Notes: generated from the letters alone by a model not told the origin. Positions 1 to 12,157 are shown, counted from the stretch's first letter. The stretch is DNA of 60,000 nt from Symsagittifera roscoffensis (GCF_963678635.1 NC_087067.1:36900686-36960685); one strand, 5' to 3'. Translations and numbers: made by a program.

Positions 1-335
1 GTTCGTCTAAACTGTTGGTTTCTGATTCTGAAAATGCGTTTCGATTTTTTGAAAATCTTTTTCGTGTTATTTGTCTTTGTTTCGTTATTATTTTTCTTTT
101 TAGTGTTTGTCGTTTTGTTCGAATGTATCCAACTGTTTGTGTATGAGGTGTGATTACAAGGTCGTATTTTTTGTTATCTATTTCACAATTGTGTAAAACG
201 ATTGTTTGTTTATTTCCTAGGTTTTTAAATGACATAAGGTTTAGGATGACGGATGCAAAAGGTTGTTAAATGATTTCTATTTTCCTAAACTGTTAGTTCT
301 TACGATTTTTTGGTTAGCTTAACCTGGGTCTATTT

Positions 336-710
336 GTTCAGGGTTGGAGAGAAAAGTATATCGATTCCGAAGAATGATTTTTTACTTTCTCGTGGCTAGT
401 ATAAGTTAAGGTGTTAACTTACTTAATCTTACTTAGGGGTAGTGATTGTGTTCAAGGGTTGGAGAATAGTAAATCGATCCACAAGGTTCAGGTATAATTA
501 GAACGCGAGTAGTTCGTTAGATACTATTTTAAACTTACTAAGTCTAAGATTTATCCTGGGTCTGGTAAGAGGGGGGGTCAAGTGAAGGATGAATAACCGA
601 AATTCTTCACTGTTTATCCTAATTTGAATGATTAGTTTTGTTTAAAAATTTCTATTAGTCTTAGGTCTTTAGAAAGGGTTGGGTAGTGAATCGACGTTTG
701 AGGTCGTTAG
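336..710 (+). repeat. Degenerate short tandem-like repeat (GGGTTGGAGA ... ATCGA)
   Basis: A block reading roughly GGGTTGGAGA, then A/G-rich, then ATCGA occurs near 341, 457 and 676 with irregular spacing of about 115-220 bases. The phrases CCTGGGTCT and TCGTTAGA(T/C)ACTA also recur between the copies. This looks like an old, diverged low-copy tandem array; it has no coding content. Confidence 0.45.
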
Positions 711-752
711 ACACTAATTAAGTGGGTGGGGGAGAACAAAGTTGTTCTGTTT

Positions 753-837
753 GATCCAAGGATAAGCCTTGATGATCAAATTTGAAATTTAATTAAGTAG
801 AAAATGATTTAAGATCCAAGGATAAGCCTTGATGATC
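753..837 (+). repeat. Pair of identical 25-bp direct repeats
   Basis: A 25-base word beginning GATCCAAGGATAAGCC occurs at 753-777 and again, identical, at 813-837, so the period is 60 bases. The spacer is AT-rich. The repeat itself contains GATC at each end. Confidence 0.8.
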
Positions 838-2242
838 TGGTTTTAAAATTAAGTGAATTTAAGTTTTAATAAATTTTTAAATGTGTGTAAAGGAAAGATT
901 TAGTGTTTTGATGATATTAGTGGGTTTATGATTGCTGTTATGTTTTAGGTGATGGAGCTGGAACAACAGGAATATTTATGATTACTAACCATTTATTGTC
1001 ATGCTACTAATTTTTATTTTTTATTTTTCAATAAATATTTTTCAAACATATTTTGTATATTACTGCAGAGTTTTAGGAAAACGATCTTAGATCTTTTTAT
1101 CAATCGTTATTGTATATTAATAATTTTGTTTAGCGCCTGAAATGATTTTGAAGATTAACTTCAAGGTTTTATGTTTGCAAATGAAAATCTAAATTCATTG
1201 CCAGTAATATTCTAAATATAAAAGTTTGTTCTGGTTTTTGCCTAACTATCATATAGCTATATGGCAAGTTTCTACTTTGTCGTATGTCGTCTCTGGTTCG
1301 AGGTCTTCTTCCAATTCCGGGTAGTTCTGTTATGGTTCGGAATATTGGCTCTGATCTATTGAGTCGTAGAGACATTTCGATTAAATTATTGTCGTATAAC
1401 ATTTTGTAAATGTTTTTGTCTAATTTCTAATCTATTTTGGTTAACTCTAAGCTATTAAGGTCTTGTTCGAGACTTATGGTCGCACCAGATGAGTTAAGAC
1501 CGAGTTGGTTAACTCATAGAGTAATTTCGGATAGGGTACACCGTCTGCTCGTCACGCTATCTTATTTTCGGCCGGATAGATTCGTGCAACTTCTTAGTCT
1601 AATACCGATCCTAATCTTACTCTTATACTATCTAGTCTCAGGTTGTTTAACTAGTCTCTGCTAGGCTCAATAGATCTAGGGTATACTGGTTTATTGCGGC
1701 TGCTGAAGTGCTCGGGAGAGTCCAACTAATTTCTAAGTTAAATTCAAATCTCTCTGGTGCTGAAATTACAAGTAACTTCAGCACTTACAAATAAGTGGGT
1801 TGTTAGTTAGATGGATCATGATTGGTTAATATTAAATACTTTACATTGGTAAAATATCTAAATTATCCAATCATAAAATGTAGTTTAGATCAGGTTCCAC
1901 ATGCTCAAACAAACAAGCATTTATCCGACCGTCACCATCTTTGTTGATCACAGATCAAAACGAAACTGTTCACATAAATGCTCAGCTTTGAACACAGTTT
2001 TTTTTTGATAAAAATTGATACAATTTTTGGCAAACTGGTTTTTCTAAACACTGAGAAAACTTTTGAAAAAACTTCAACATGATATATCACTTGTCACATC
2101 CTGATGAACAGTTGTGATACCTTATTAAGCAAAAAACTAAAACACAAACGAAACCAAAGTATCTCCCCATTTTCCATGGTCACATCAATAAATTTCAAAA
2201 GTCACAAACATTTTCTCACATCATTTGCACAGTTATAGTCGA

Positions 2243-2442
2243 NNNNNNNNNNNNNNNNNNNNNNNNNNNNNNNNNNNNNNNNNNNNNNNNNNNNNNNNNN
2301 NNNNNNNNNNNNNNNNNNNNNNNNNNNNNNNNNNNNNNNNNNNNNNNNNNNNNNNNNNNNNNNNNNNNNNNNNNNNNNNNNNNNNNNNNNNNNNNNNNNN
2401 NNNNNNNNNNNNNNNNNNNNNNNNNNNNNNNNNNNNNNNNNN
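2243..2442. other. Assembly gap (200 N)
   Basis: Exactly 200 undetermined bases. The gap abuts the outer end of the left arm of a long inverted repeat made of short subrepeats, which is a plausible reason for the assembly break. Frames running through the N block are not real. Confidence 0.98.
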
Positions 2443-3440
2443 GTCAAAGTGTTTTTCCACTGTCAAACACAAACGAAACGTTTTTTTTTTCTCGCTCGAA
2501 CATATCTTGGGTAGAATTCATTCGATACCTTTTTCATCGGTCGAACACTGTCAAAATGTTTTTCTTGGTGCAAACTCTTCTAAGTCGCAAAAACACTCGG
2601 TCCGAACTCTCCGAGTCGAAATATTTTTCTTCGTTCGAACTGCGTCGGAATGTTTTTTCTCCGTCGAAATTGGTCGAAGTTTTTTCCTTGGTCGAACATA
2701 GTCGAAAATTAAACAGATTGGGTTGAGTCGGTCGAAATATAAATCGGAAACCTCAAACCGGGTTTGGTCAAAGATATAAATCAATTTTTTAGGCAAGTAA
2801 GAACTATCCACGCTTGTCAGAGGGGATAGTAAATTACGTTGCTTTTAACTTGCACAAAACCTACATACATACATCAATTCGACATCGAATTGTCACCAGA
2901 AAATTTTATAATGATTTTAGCACTGTTTTTAGCCATAATCACCTGGTCTGAGGTTTCGAGAACCAGCTATGGGGTTTTTAGTTGCATGTAGTTGAAAACT
3001 AAGCATGATTCGTTCGGCTGCTAGCCCGAAGTCGTAACACATTCGTTGAATCCTAAGCAGTCGCAAAACTGACTTGCTAGCTCGAGTGTTCTGTCAAATA
3101 CCTGCGCATGTCATGCATAACTTGAGCTGTGGTGCTCGAGAACTGGAATTTTACATTTTGAGAACTTTCCATCTTGCATTGCATTCCGGATAAAAGCAAG
3201 GTTTTTTAGATGTTTTTACGAGAAGCTGGCAAAAGTGGAGGCTTGATCATCTTCAAACTCAGTGTTATGAGCTTGAATGACTCCAGAAAGTGACATAAAA
3301 ACATCTTTGACAAGAATCGAACGAATTTAGACAAGAGAAAAAAAAGAGGGAGAAAATCAAAATAAAAACTTTTGATGAGCCTGAAAAGACATTCGATCAA
3401 ATGGAAAAACAGTCGATGTGCCTGATGCGACTAATTTAAC
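2443..3440 (+). repeat. Left arm of a long inverted repeat (foldback-like element)
   Basis: This segment is the diverged reverse complement of 7935-8666. The outer 270 bases consist of degenerate subrepeats of the type GTCGAAnTGTTTTTCTTGGT; the inner part carries TCTGGAGTCATTCAAGC and CAAATGnnAAAACAGTCGA, matched in reverse in the right arm. Compared with the right arm, the left arm holds about 240 extra bases around 2860-3100, a probable secondary insertion. The outer end is lost in the assembly gap. Long inverted repeats with internal subrepeats are typical of foldback (FB-like) DNA transposons; no transposase is visible. Confidence 0.75.
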
Positions 3441-3504
3441 CATACTAAAATGAACCTCCTATACTAATTTATCACCCACTTAGAGACTATCCTCTTCTAA
3501 AATT

Positions 3505-4170
3505 GTTCTAATCATAGCCCCCTAGCATATAATTGCTTATTGATTAGATATGTGTGATGTAAAAATGACTGTATTGATTATTAATTGAAACATTGTTTCA
3601 GGTCAATTATCTTACCTAATATTGGGTTTTTCTGAGCGCATCTTTCATACCAGAAAAACGAAATGCGAGAAAAAGCGTTTCAAAATAGTTTTCAATCATT
3701 TTGATTTGGATAGTTAAGGAAGATTTTTTTTTTCAGATTGCGCCCAAGCTTCAATGCAGTTGTTGTCAAACTTCATTTTGACTCTGACCGACAGTTGCTT
3801 CAGCTGAGCTCGAGCAATGTTAATTTATTCTGGGTTGTGCTCGAAGGAAATTAAAACCGTTCTTGCGTTATCTTTTGAATCGCATCGACCTATATTCCAA
3901 AGTGTCGAATATATGTGTCCACTATGCTCTATCTTATAATCCGATTCCTTTTGTGACATTTATCAATTATGCTTGACAAAAATTTAATAGTGAGTCTTTT
4001 TACAATTGTGCCCGACCTATACTTCGACTATTTTCAAGCAAGGTTTCGGTTGTGCAAGGTATAAATTGTAATTTTCTCATCTTTTGTTTGAATGAAACTG
4101 ATTTAAAAATAAATGGTGTCTTTCTCAGGGTACTTCAAATGCAAACCATGCTAGACTTTTGCAAAGGAAT
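3505..4170 (+). repeat. Dispersed repeat, copy 1 (homologous to 15790-17330 without the inserts)
   Basis: Starting near ATTGTTCTAATCATAGCCCC, this segment aligns by eye with 15800-15885, then 16440-16660, then 17199-17310. Shared phrases include CGTTATCTTTTGAATCGCA versus GTATTATCTTTTGAATCGCA and TTACAATTGTGCCCGACCTA. It lacks the two inverted ~515-bp elements found in the other copy and so serves as an uninterrupted reference. It has no coding content. Confidence 0.7.
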
Positions 4171-5500
4171 GCAAATCTTGAACCTGCACAAAGCACTGAT
4201 CATCCAAAAACTGTAAAATCAATTGAAAAAAAATTGTAGCAGAAAACAAGAAAAAAAGTGAGAACAGTGTATGGCTAAGGAGTAAAAAAGTCTCTAAAAA
4301 TTCTCAGGGCGTATCAGGGCAAGCAACATAAAAACTGTAAGAAAAAACTCCGAATGATGGACCTTTTTTTGTTTCGGGCGTCTTTTCCTGAAAACAAACA
4401 AACATCAGCGCTGATAATTAATCAGAGAAACAGAGAAACCTGTTTAGAAAAAGGAAACGAGAGCACCGATCAATTGGTTAACTCACTGCAATTTAATATC
4501 TTCCAAAGCTGGTTATGGAATTCTCTCAAATGTTTAGAAGTCAAAGTAAAAAATACAAATCACGTGTTCTGTCAAATACGAACTATCTAACGTTTCTCCC
4601 TTGTCAGAGTTAATAATAATTTTCGTTGCTTTCAATTTGCACATAAGACGCGCATATCATGCATAACTTGCATATAGCACGTACAAAAAATAAACTTTTA
4701 GATAAGTTTTTTATTTTTGAGTTGTAGTTATACACTATCACAACTATCATTCTTCCTCTAACCTCTACTAAAATTTTTCAATTTTCGGAACTTTTGTTCT
4801 TTACGTTTTGAATGATTTTTCGTCATAGGTTGGTTCAGTTGACGAAGGTTGTTTGGTTTTTGTCTTTGTCGCTTTATTGCACTGAAGTGTCTTAGATAAT
4901 TTTGGTTTTATTACATTTTTATAGTCTTTCTCTCTAAAATTCAAAAATTACGGATTCTAATTGATTGGAATTGGATTGATATGTTTAAAAGTTTCGACAC
5001 AAAAATAAATCAACTTATAACCGATTTTGATCAATTAGTTTTGCTTTTTTTTAAAACTTTTTTTATCGAACGAAACCAAATCAATTATAATTGATTTAAT
5101 GGATTAAACTCAATTTTTGATCTTCTGCGTGCTATTTTTATTTACTCATAGTAAGTTAAGACTGAAGTTAGTTATTTTGTGGTTTCGATAATTTTGAACT
5201 TTTTCGGGCTTTTTTCCACACCTCTCACCCACATTTGGTTTTAAATATTGAAAAACTAATTTTTTGTTGTCAAATTGCATTGAATTTTTACATGGTGAGC
5301 AAACTATTTTTTGTGAACACATTTGTTTTTCATTCTTTACTTTATTACATAACGCGTTTAGCCATAATAACACGTAGGACAACTGAACACACAGAAATTT
5401 TGAATGGATTGGAAAAACGCTTTTGTAAAAATTCAATCTTATTATTATTATAGGCTACGTACGTATTTTTGTTACTTTTAAATTATTTTTTATACCTCAC
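4171..5500. other. AT-rich interior of the foldback-like structure, no gene
   Basis: No gene is supported. A fragment around 4560-4680 repeats part of the left arm (GTTCTGTCAAATACNNNC, TGCATAACTTG). The rest is AT-rich with poly-T and poly-A runs. Confidence 0.5.
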
Positions 5501-5559
5501 AACCTATCCCACATCCCAGGCCTCCCCCTCCTCGTCTGACTCCTACTACAAGGTTTTAT

Positions 5560-5830
5560 ATTCCGGTGGGCGGTGGAGTGGGTATGTTGGTGGTCCTGGA
5601 GTGGGGTTGTTTGGTGAAGGCGTTTCTTGGGGGTTGTGATAAACGCGAATGGCGAGTTGTAAAAAGCAGAATGGGAAATAGTGCATGGCGTCGGGGCATA
5701 GTGGGGGACGTGGGGGAGGCGTACTGGGGAGAGGGACATGTAGGGGGGTTGCGGGAGAGGGGCGTTTTGGGAGAGGGCAGGGTGGGGCGTGTAGGGGAGG
5801 GGGCGTTGCGGGAGGGGTCGTAATCGTGAG
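5560..5830 (+). repeat. G-rich island with dense G-runs
   Basis: In an AT-rich setting, the plus strand becomes strongly G-rich, with many GGGG and GGGGG runs spaced by a few bases (for example AGGGGGCGTTGCGGGAGGGG near 5797). This is a candidate G-quadruplex region. An 85-codon open frame crosses it but has Gly/Arg/Val-biased composition expected from such DNA, so I do not call a gene. Confidence 0.6.
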
Positions 5831-6175
5831 GGGGCGAAGCGGGGGACCTGAAGTATATTGGTGATTTTTCCTAACTGAACTGGAATTGATCTTTCTTATT
5901 CAGTTCCCGATTTTTGTTAAAATTAGCTGGTGAAACATGACCTTTAGTCATTGGTTCGAGCAACTTTGTGCGGGTGATTTACCATATATATTTGATCTGA
6001 TTTGCTACCGGAATTATCTCTCAAATATCATTAATTCACTCCTTAGTAATCAACCGTTTGTCGCTGCAATAACCTTGATAAAGTATACATTTTGATAATC
6101 GTGTCTCAATTGGGTTTTATATTAGTGTAGGACGTTCATTGTAGTAGAACGAACAAAATAGTTCATTGAAAGTTC

Positions 6176-6430
6176 CTTTGATGGGTCAAACCTGTTTTCG
6201 TCCTACAGTAATCACCTATGAGCACCACTAGTCTTCCAAAGCTAGCTTGTAAACTGAGGTCGAAGCAGTTAGAACAAAAAATTTAGGAACTTTTTATTGC
6301 AACATGTCTCTGTTATTTACGTGGCCATTGGCGTACTTTGCATGCGTGAAGGCTTTGCAACGATAGCCACTGGACGTTTTTCCATATACAGTTCAAGTCT
6401 TTGTAGTGACAAAGACGCAACCTGTAGTAA
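6176..6430 (+). repeat. Dispersed repeat, inverted relative to 15425-15660
   Basis: CAGTTCAAGTCTTTGTAGTG near 6389 is the reverse complement of sequence at about 15441-15460. The region ATGGGTCAAACCTGTTTTCG to AAAGCTAGCTTG corresponds in reverse to 15590-15655. The two segments therefore belong to one dispersed repeat family. A minus-strand frame across it (6313-6576) has no recognisable domain. Confidence 0.65.
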
Positions 6431-6639
6431 CACTGCCATTTAGTATTATTAGATTGAGCATTAAAGTAGCGCATGCAATCGCCATCATCAGAAAACCAAG
6501 AGCTCCTGATAGGAAAATATTTTTGGATGTTGAATCTGCCAATTCTGTGATTGTAGAAGTTTTTTTGAAAAAGCATTAGAAATCATAATATTTTCTTGCC
6601 AAATTGCTAGTTATTATTTCCTGTAAAATGATTTATGCA

Positions 6640-7934
6640 AAATATACCTGAAGAAAATTATTTAAAAAGTATTGACTAGCATGACTAGCATTTTTGGTGG
6701 CACGAGATGAAACCCGTTTACAAAAGGTTGAAATAGTTTTGAAAAAAAAAACAATTTTGAAAGTTTTTGAGAGCTTTTTTGAAGTCAATACATGTAAAAC
6801 AACCAAGCAGGTGTAACGGTTTTGAAAATCATCGGCTCATCTCATAAGAACCTAAATAATTTCGAATGAAATTAACACAATACAGTCTATGAAATGAAAT
6901 TTTGTTATTTTGTATATAAGCGTACATGCTGTACAAGAATGAAGCAGAGATTTCGACAAAATCTCTAATCGTTTCTCCATTCGAAAAAATATCCCAATTT
7001 TAATCCTTGTGTGAAACCAAATTAGTATCAGGCTCTGGACAAAAAAATTCTTGTCTAGGATCTAGACAGAAAAACAAGTCTTCTACTGTCAATGATTCAC
7101 TTATTTTCAAATTATTATTCAGCAAACCAAAGATGTATCTTCCCAAGCTAGTCCTTGTACCCAAACGTCTTGTAGGTGTCCAGATGGATCTCAGCAGTAG
7201 TGACCTGCCTGCAGAATATCAAAAATTCGTGAAAGAAAAACTCCGTGAAGAAAAAATTGAAAACTACTCTGTCAACTATGTAGTGGAATTAAATGACAAT
7301 AAAATTGACACTAATAAGGATTTTACAGGTACTAAGCTCAGAAAGGCTAACCAAAAAATCTAATTGGAACACATTCATGAGATTACAACTCAAATTAAAA
7401 ACAAATAACAAATAAAAACAATAAATGAGCCTAATGCGACTATTGATACCAAATTTATCATGATAAAATTAACACCGAGAAAAAAATTGGTTTTTTCTTT
7501 ATTATACTGTCGTCAAATCAGAAGTTGCTTTGAAATCTTAAACAATTTCACTTTCAGCTTTGCCCAATTTTTGTATCTATAGTTTTGTGAAGCAACCAAA
7601 TTGTACAAGAAAATAATTTTTGTTGAAAGTTAACTGAATGGTAAAGTAATACGTTTTTTCCCCGATTTTAACGTATACAGTAACTTTTTTCGCTCAAATT
7701 CTTAAACTTTATTGGAACGTTTTCAATGCTTCACAAACAATCAAACCCATTCACACTTTTTCAATACCATAAGCGTTTGTAAAATTGGTAAAAAAAAGGT
7801 AAAAATTTTAGTAAAAATGAAAGTGAAATCGTTTGAGACCTTAAAACGGCTTCTAATTTGAAGACAGTAAAAAATCAAACTTAATTTCCCAAGAAGTTGC
7901 TCCATATTAGTTTTATCATAAAAAGTATGATTAC
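6640..7934. other. AT-rich stretch with one unassigned small frame
   Basis: Apart from the small frame at 7007-7363 I see nothing beyond AT-rich sequence with imperfect poly-A and poly-T tracts. The stretch near 7900-7934 leads into the right arm of the long inverted repeat. Confidence 0.4.
7007..7363 (+). CDS. Small hypothetical frame, unassigned
   Basis: A frame of 118 codons. I do not recognise it. The second half, from an internal Met with YLPKLVLVPKRLVGVQMD, is balanced in composition and hydrophilic, with mixed charged residues and a basic end (KLRKANQKI), which is unusual for chance frames in this AT-rich DNA. A TTATTATTCAG that could serve as a splice acceptor lies at about 7112-7122, just before that Met, so the real exon might begin there. 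It lies inside the long inverted repeat, so it could be a remnant of the element's own cargo. No signal peptide, membrane segment or known motif is visible. Confidence 0.25.
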   Translation: MCETKLVSGSGQKNSCLGSRQKNKSSTVNDSLIFKLLFSKPKMYLPKLVLVPKRLVGVQMDLSSSDLPAEYQKFVKEKLREEKIENYSVNYVVELNDNKIDTNKDFTGTKLRKANQKI

Positions 7935-8666
7935 ACTAGTCGCATCAGGCTCGTCGACTGTTTTTTCATTTGATCAAATGTCTTTTCAGGCTCATCAAAA
8001 TTTTTTATTTTGATTTTCTCCCTCTTTTTTTTTCTCTTGTCTAAATTCGTTCGATTCTTGTCGAAGATGTTTTGATGTCACTTTCTGGAGTCATTCAAGC
8101 TCATAACACTAAGTTTGAAGATGATCAAGCCTCCATTTTAACCAGCTTCTCGTAAAAACATCTAAAAAACCTTGCTTTTATCCGGAGTGCAATGCAAGAT
8201 GGAAAGTTCTCAAAATACAAAATTCCAGTTCTCGAGCACCACAGCTCAAGTTATGCATGACACATTAAAAGCAACATAATTTTTTATACCCTCTGACAAG
8301 CGTGGATAGTTCATACTTGTCTGAAAAAATGATTTGTATCTTTGACCAAACCCGGTTCGAGGTTTCCGATGTATATTTTGACTGACTCGACCCAATCTGT
8401 TTAATTTTCGACTATGTTCGACCAAGGAAAAAACTTCGACCAGTTTCGACGCAGTTCAAACGAAAAAAAAACATTTCGTCTCGGAGAGTTTGAACCGAGT
8501 GTTTTTTTGCGACCTAGAAGAGTTTCCACCAAGAAAAACATTTCGACAGTTTTCGACCGATGAAAAAAATTTCGAATGAACTCGAACCAAGATATGTTCG
8601 AGCGAGAAAAAAAAACGTTTTGTTTGTGTTTGACAGTGGAAAAACACTTTGACTGAGTTAGATCAA
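7935..8666 (-). repeat. Right arm of the long inverted repeat (foldback-like element)
   Basis: Diverged reverse complement of 2443-3440. The inner end reads CGTCGACTGTTTTTTCATTTG and the outer end carries subrepeats with TTCGAC and GAAAAAAA(A)C spacing, the mirror of the left arm. The loop between the arms is about 4.5 kb. The minus-strand frames at 8401-8682 are translations of the subrepeats, not genes. Confidence 0.75.
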
Positions 8667-9036
8667 GAAACTTTTTAACCAAAAAACAACATTTCGATTG
8701 TGCTTTACCATTGGATAAGTTTTAAAAAGTAAAAATAGTTTTAACAGTAGTTAGCACACAAAGTACGTAAAGGAAAAAAACAAGCGATCAATAAAAATTA
8801 AAGAAAAAAAATTATCCTATAATGATCGTAATATCAATTTAAATGTAGTTTGAAAAATTAAGATTGATGTTAACTAAACGTAAGGAGGTAAAATAGGATA
8901 AAATTGAAATTAACCTGACAAACAAAACTTTGAGAAAGATATTCAATTTTTTGTCAGGAGAATGAAGCAATGGATATGTTAGTCAACCTATTAAAACTTC
9001 AATTCAACCATTCAACGAATAAATTTTTTTAAGCAA

Positions 9037-10862
9037 AGTGTGTATGTATGTATGTATGTATGTATGTATGTATGTATGTATGTATGTATGTAGGTATGTA
9101 TCTATGTATGTATGTATTCTTGTATGTATGTATGTATGTATGTATGTATGTATGTATGTATGTATGTATGTATGTATGTATGTATGTATGTATGTATGTA
9201 TGTATGTATGTATGTATGTATGTATGTATGTATGTATGTATGTATGTATGTATGTATGTATGTATGTATGTATGTATGTATGTATGTATGTATGTATGTA
9301 TGTATGTATGTATGTATGTATGTATGTATGTATGTATGTATGTATGTATGTATGTATGTATGTATGTATGTATGTATGTATGTATGTATGTATGTATGTA
9401 TGTATGTATGTATGTATGTATGTATGTATGTATGTATGTATGTATGTATGTATGTATGTATGTATGTATGTATGTATGTATGTATGTATGTATGTATGTA
9501 TGTATGTATGTATGTATGTATGTATGTATGTATGTATGTATGTATGTATGTATGTATGTATGTATGTATGTATGTATGTATGTATGTATGTATGTATGTA
9601 TGTATGTATGTATGTATGTATGTATGTATGTATGTATGTATGTATGTATGTATGTATGTATGTATGTATGTATGTATGTATGTATGTATGTATGTATGTA
9701 TGTATGTATGTATGTATGTATGTATGTATGTATGTATGTATGTATGTATGTATGTATGTATGTATGTATGTATGTATGTATGTATGTATGTATGTATGTA
9801 TGTATGTATGTATGTATGTATGTATGTATGTATGTATGTATGTATGTATGTATGTATGTATGTATGTATGTATGTATGTATGTATGTATGTATGTATGTA
9901 TGTATGTATGTATGTATGTATGTATGTATGTATGTATGTATGTATGTATGTATGTATGTATGTATGTATGTATGTATGTATGTATGTATGTATGTATGTA
10001 TGTATGTATGTATGTATGTATGTATGTATGTATGTATGTATGTATGTATGTATGTATGTATGTATGTATGTATGTATGTATGTATGTATGTATGTATGTA
10101 TGTATGTATGTATGTATGTATGTATGTATGTATGTATGTATGTATGTATGTATGTATGTATGTATGTATGTATGTATGTATGTATGTATGTATGTATGTA
10201 TGTATGTATGTATGTATGTATGTATGTATGTATGTATGTATGTATGTATGTATGTATGTATGTATGTATGTATGTATGTATGTATGTATGTATGTATGTA
10301 TGTATGTATGTATGTATGTATGTATGTATGTATGTATGTATGTATGTATGTATGTATGTATGTATGTATGTATGTATGTATGTATGTATGTATGTATGTA
10401 TGTATGTATGTATGTATGTATGTATGTATGTATGTATGTATGTATGTATGTATGTATGTATGTATGTATGTATGTATGTATGTATGTATGTATGTATGTA
10501 TGTATGTATGTATGTATGTATGTATGTATGTATGTATGTATGTATGTATGTATGTATGTATGTATGTATGTATGTATGTATGTATGTATGTATGTATGTA
10601 TGTATGTATGTATGTATGTATGTATGTATGTATGTATGTATGTATGTATGTATGTATGTATGTATGTATGTATGTATGTATGTATGTATGTATGTATGTA
10701 TGTATGTATGTATGTATGTATGTATGTATGTATGTATAAATGTATGTTTGTATGTATCTATGTATGTATGTATGTATGTATGTATGTATGTATGTATGTA
10801 TGTATGTATGTATGTATGTATGTATGTATGTATGTATGTATGTATGTATGTATGTATGTATA
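9037..10862 (+). repeat. Giant (TATG)n tetranucleotide microsatellite, about 1.8 kb
   Basis: The unit TATG is repeated roughly 450 times. The core from about 9121 to 10735 is uninterrupted. Variants such as TAGG, TATC and TATTCT lie only within the first 90 bases, and TATAAATG, TTTG and TATC only near 10735-10757. Because 4 and 3 share no factor, every plus frame reads a Met-Tyr-Val-Cys cycle without stops; the resulting frames of over 500 codons are artefacts. The right edge runs directly into a hAT-type MITE remnant. Confidence 0.97.
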
Positions 10863-11207
10863 TCCCCCGTTTGTACTATTTCGAAATATCCATATTTGAA
10901 GACGCACCCTAAAAATTTTCTGAAGACGCCTTGGGCGCCAATAAATACTAACTCTGAGGGGGGAGCGCGCGCCGAAAAAGCGCAATTTTTTTTGTCAACA
11001 TTTTCCCAAAAAGTGCCTAAAAACTTTTTTTGGTCTGTTTTTTCAGTTTTTTGGTTGCGGAGCAGAAATTTTGACCAAAACAGGGTTTTTTAAATGTTTT
11101 AATGATTTGGAGGAGCTCGGAAGATCAGTTTGGTCGACCAAAAAAAAGTCGAACGTTTTTTGAAAGTCCGCCCGTCCCCCCTCGAGAAAATCCTAGATCT
11201 GCCCCTG
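10863..11207 (+). mobile_element. hAT-type MITE, 5'-truncated by the microsatellite
   Basis: This segment aligns with the MITE at 21931-22315. Shared stretches include CCC(C)GTTTGTACTA, the G-rich GAGGGGGGAGCG, GCGCAATTTT and CTCGAGAAAA. It ends in CTAGATCTGCCCCTG, close to the inverse of the CAGGGGCGGATTTAG terminus of the other copy. Its left terminus is missing, replaced by the (TATG)n tract. It has no coding capacity. Confidence 0.75.
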
Positions 11208-12105
11208 ATCACGATTGAGTTGACGTAAAAAAAATTCAAGTGAACGTTTTCTAAATCTCACGGCTCACCGTGTTACTGCCTGCTTGACGAGTTACAAAGT
11301 TGTCTTTTTGATCTGCATGTTTTGCTTTCAACCCGTTCATATCAACAAAACCATTAACCCAGATTGTGCTACTTCAACTCTGATCAGAGATGAAATCAGA
11401 GATAAGAACCGAAGTACTGTAACAGTGCAGTTTTTGGGCTTTCTTTTTTCTGATAACAGCAATAATAGTGAACGTACACTTTAAATATATGATTGCAAAT
11501 TGGAAAAACTTAAATCTCACACTTGTTTCCTCCAGACAACATACCCGCAGAAAACTGGCGTTTGTGATTAATGTATTTTGATAAAACTGGATTTTTTGTG
11601 GAATGAAATTGGATGCAGTTTTGCTATTTCAATAAGCTTATAAAGCCATCACAGGGCTTAAATGAAAAATTTAAGCAAAACTTCTTTTACGCTTAAGGCT
11701 TGTTGATAAATTTTTACTGATCAGTGATCCAGTTTTGCAAAACTAAATCTCGTTTGAACCTATAAACATAGATGGCTTATAATTAACCACATTCGAGCCA
11801 TCTACGAGGCTTACAGCTCTAGAAATTGTTGTGAAAATGCTGGAAAATTAGTGATTTGCTCAGCAACGTCAGCCGGGAATGTTTTTTTTCAGATCTATCC
11901 TTCATGTGCTGGTTAATCTACAGTTTTATCGTTTGAGTTTTTAAAATGCGTACTATTCTAATGTTTGGCTTTAACGGTTGTTGCCAATGTCTCATTCTCT
12001 TTCTCCGTTGGAGCTATGTTACCTCTATTCTCCCTCTCCTCTCTCCTCTCTTTATGTCTTCTTTATCTCTATCTCTCTCTCTATCTCTCTCTCTTCTCTC
12101 TCTCT

Positions 12106-12157
<52 letters not shown>

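Larger units (their letters stand above)
1..2242. other. AT-rich non-coding stretch with no supported gene
   Basis: I see no gene in this stretch. Open frames here (for example 1169-1402 minus and 1437-1664 plus) are short, have no recognisable motif and no convincing splice context. The stretch contains degenerate short repeats described separately and otherwise looks like intergenic or intronic AT-rich DNA. Confidence 0.6.

Noticed and set aside
2202-2701. Open frames running through 2243-2442
   Set aside because: They are made of undetermined bases; the sequenced parts are foldback subrepeats.
5566-5823. 85-codon Gly/Arg-rich frame
   Set aside because: It is a by-product of the G-run island; no motif and no conserved start context.
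9038-10912. Open frames of 563-624 codons reading a Met-Tyr-Val-Cys cycle
   Set aside because: They are produced by the (TATG)n microsatellite in every frame and have no real protein content.
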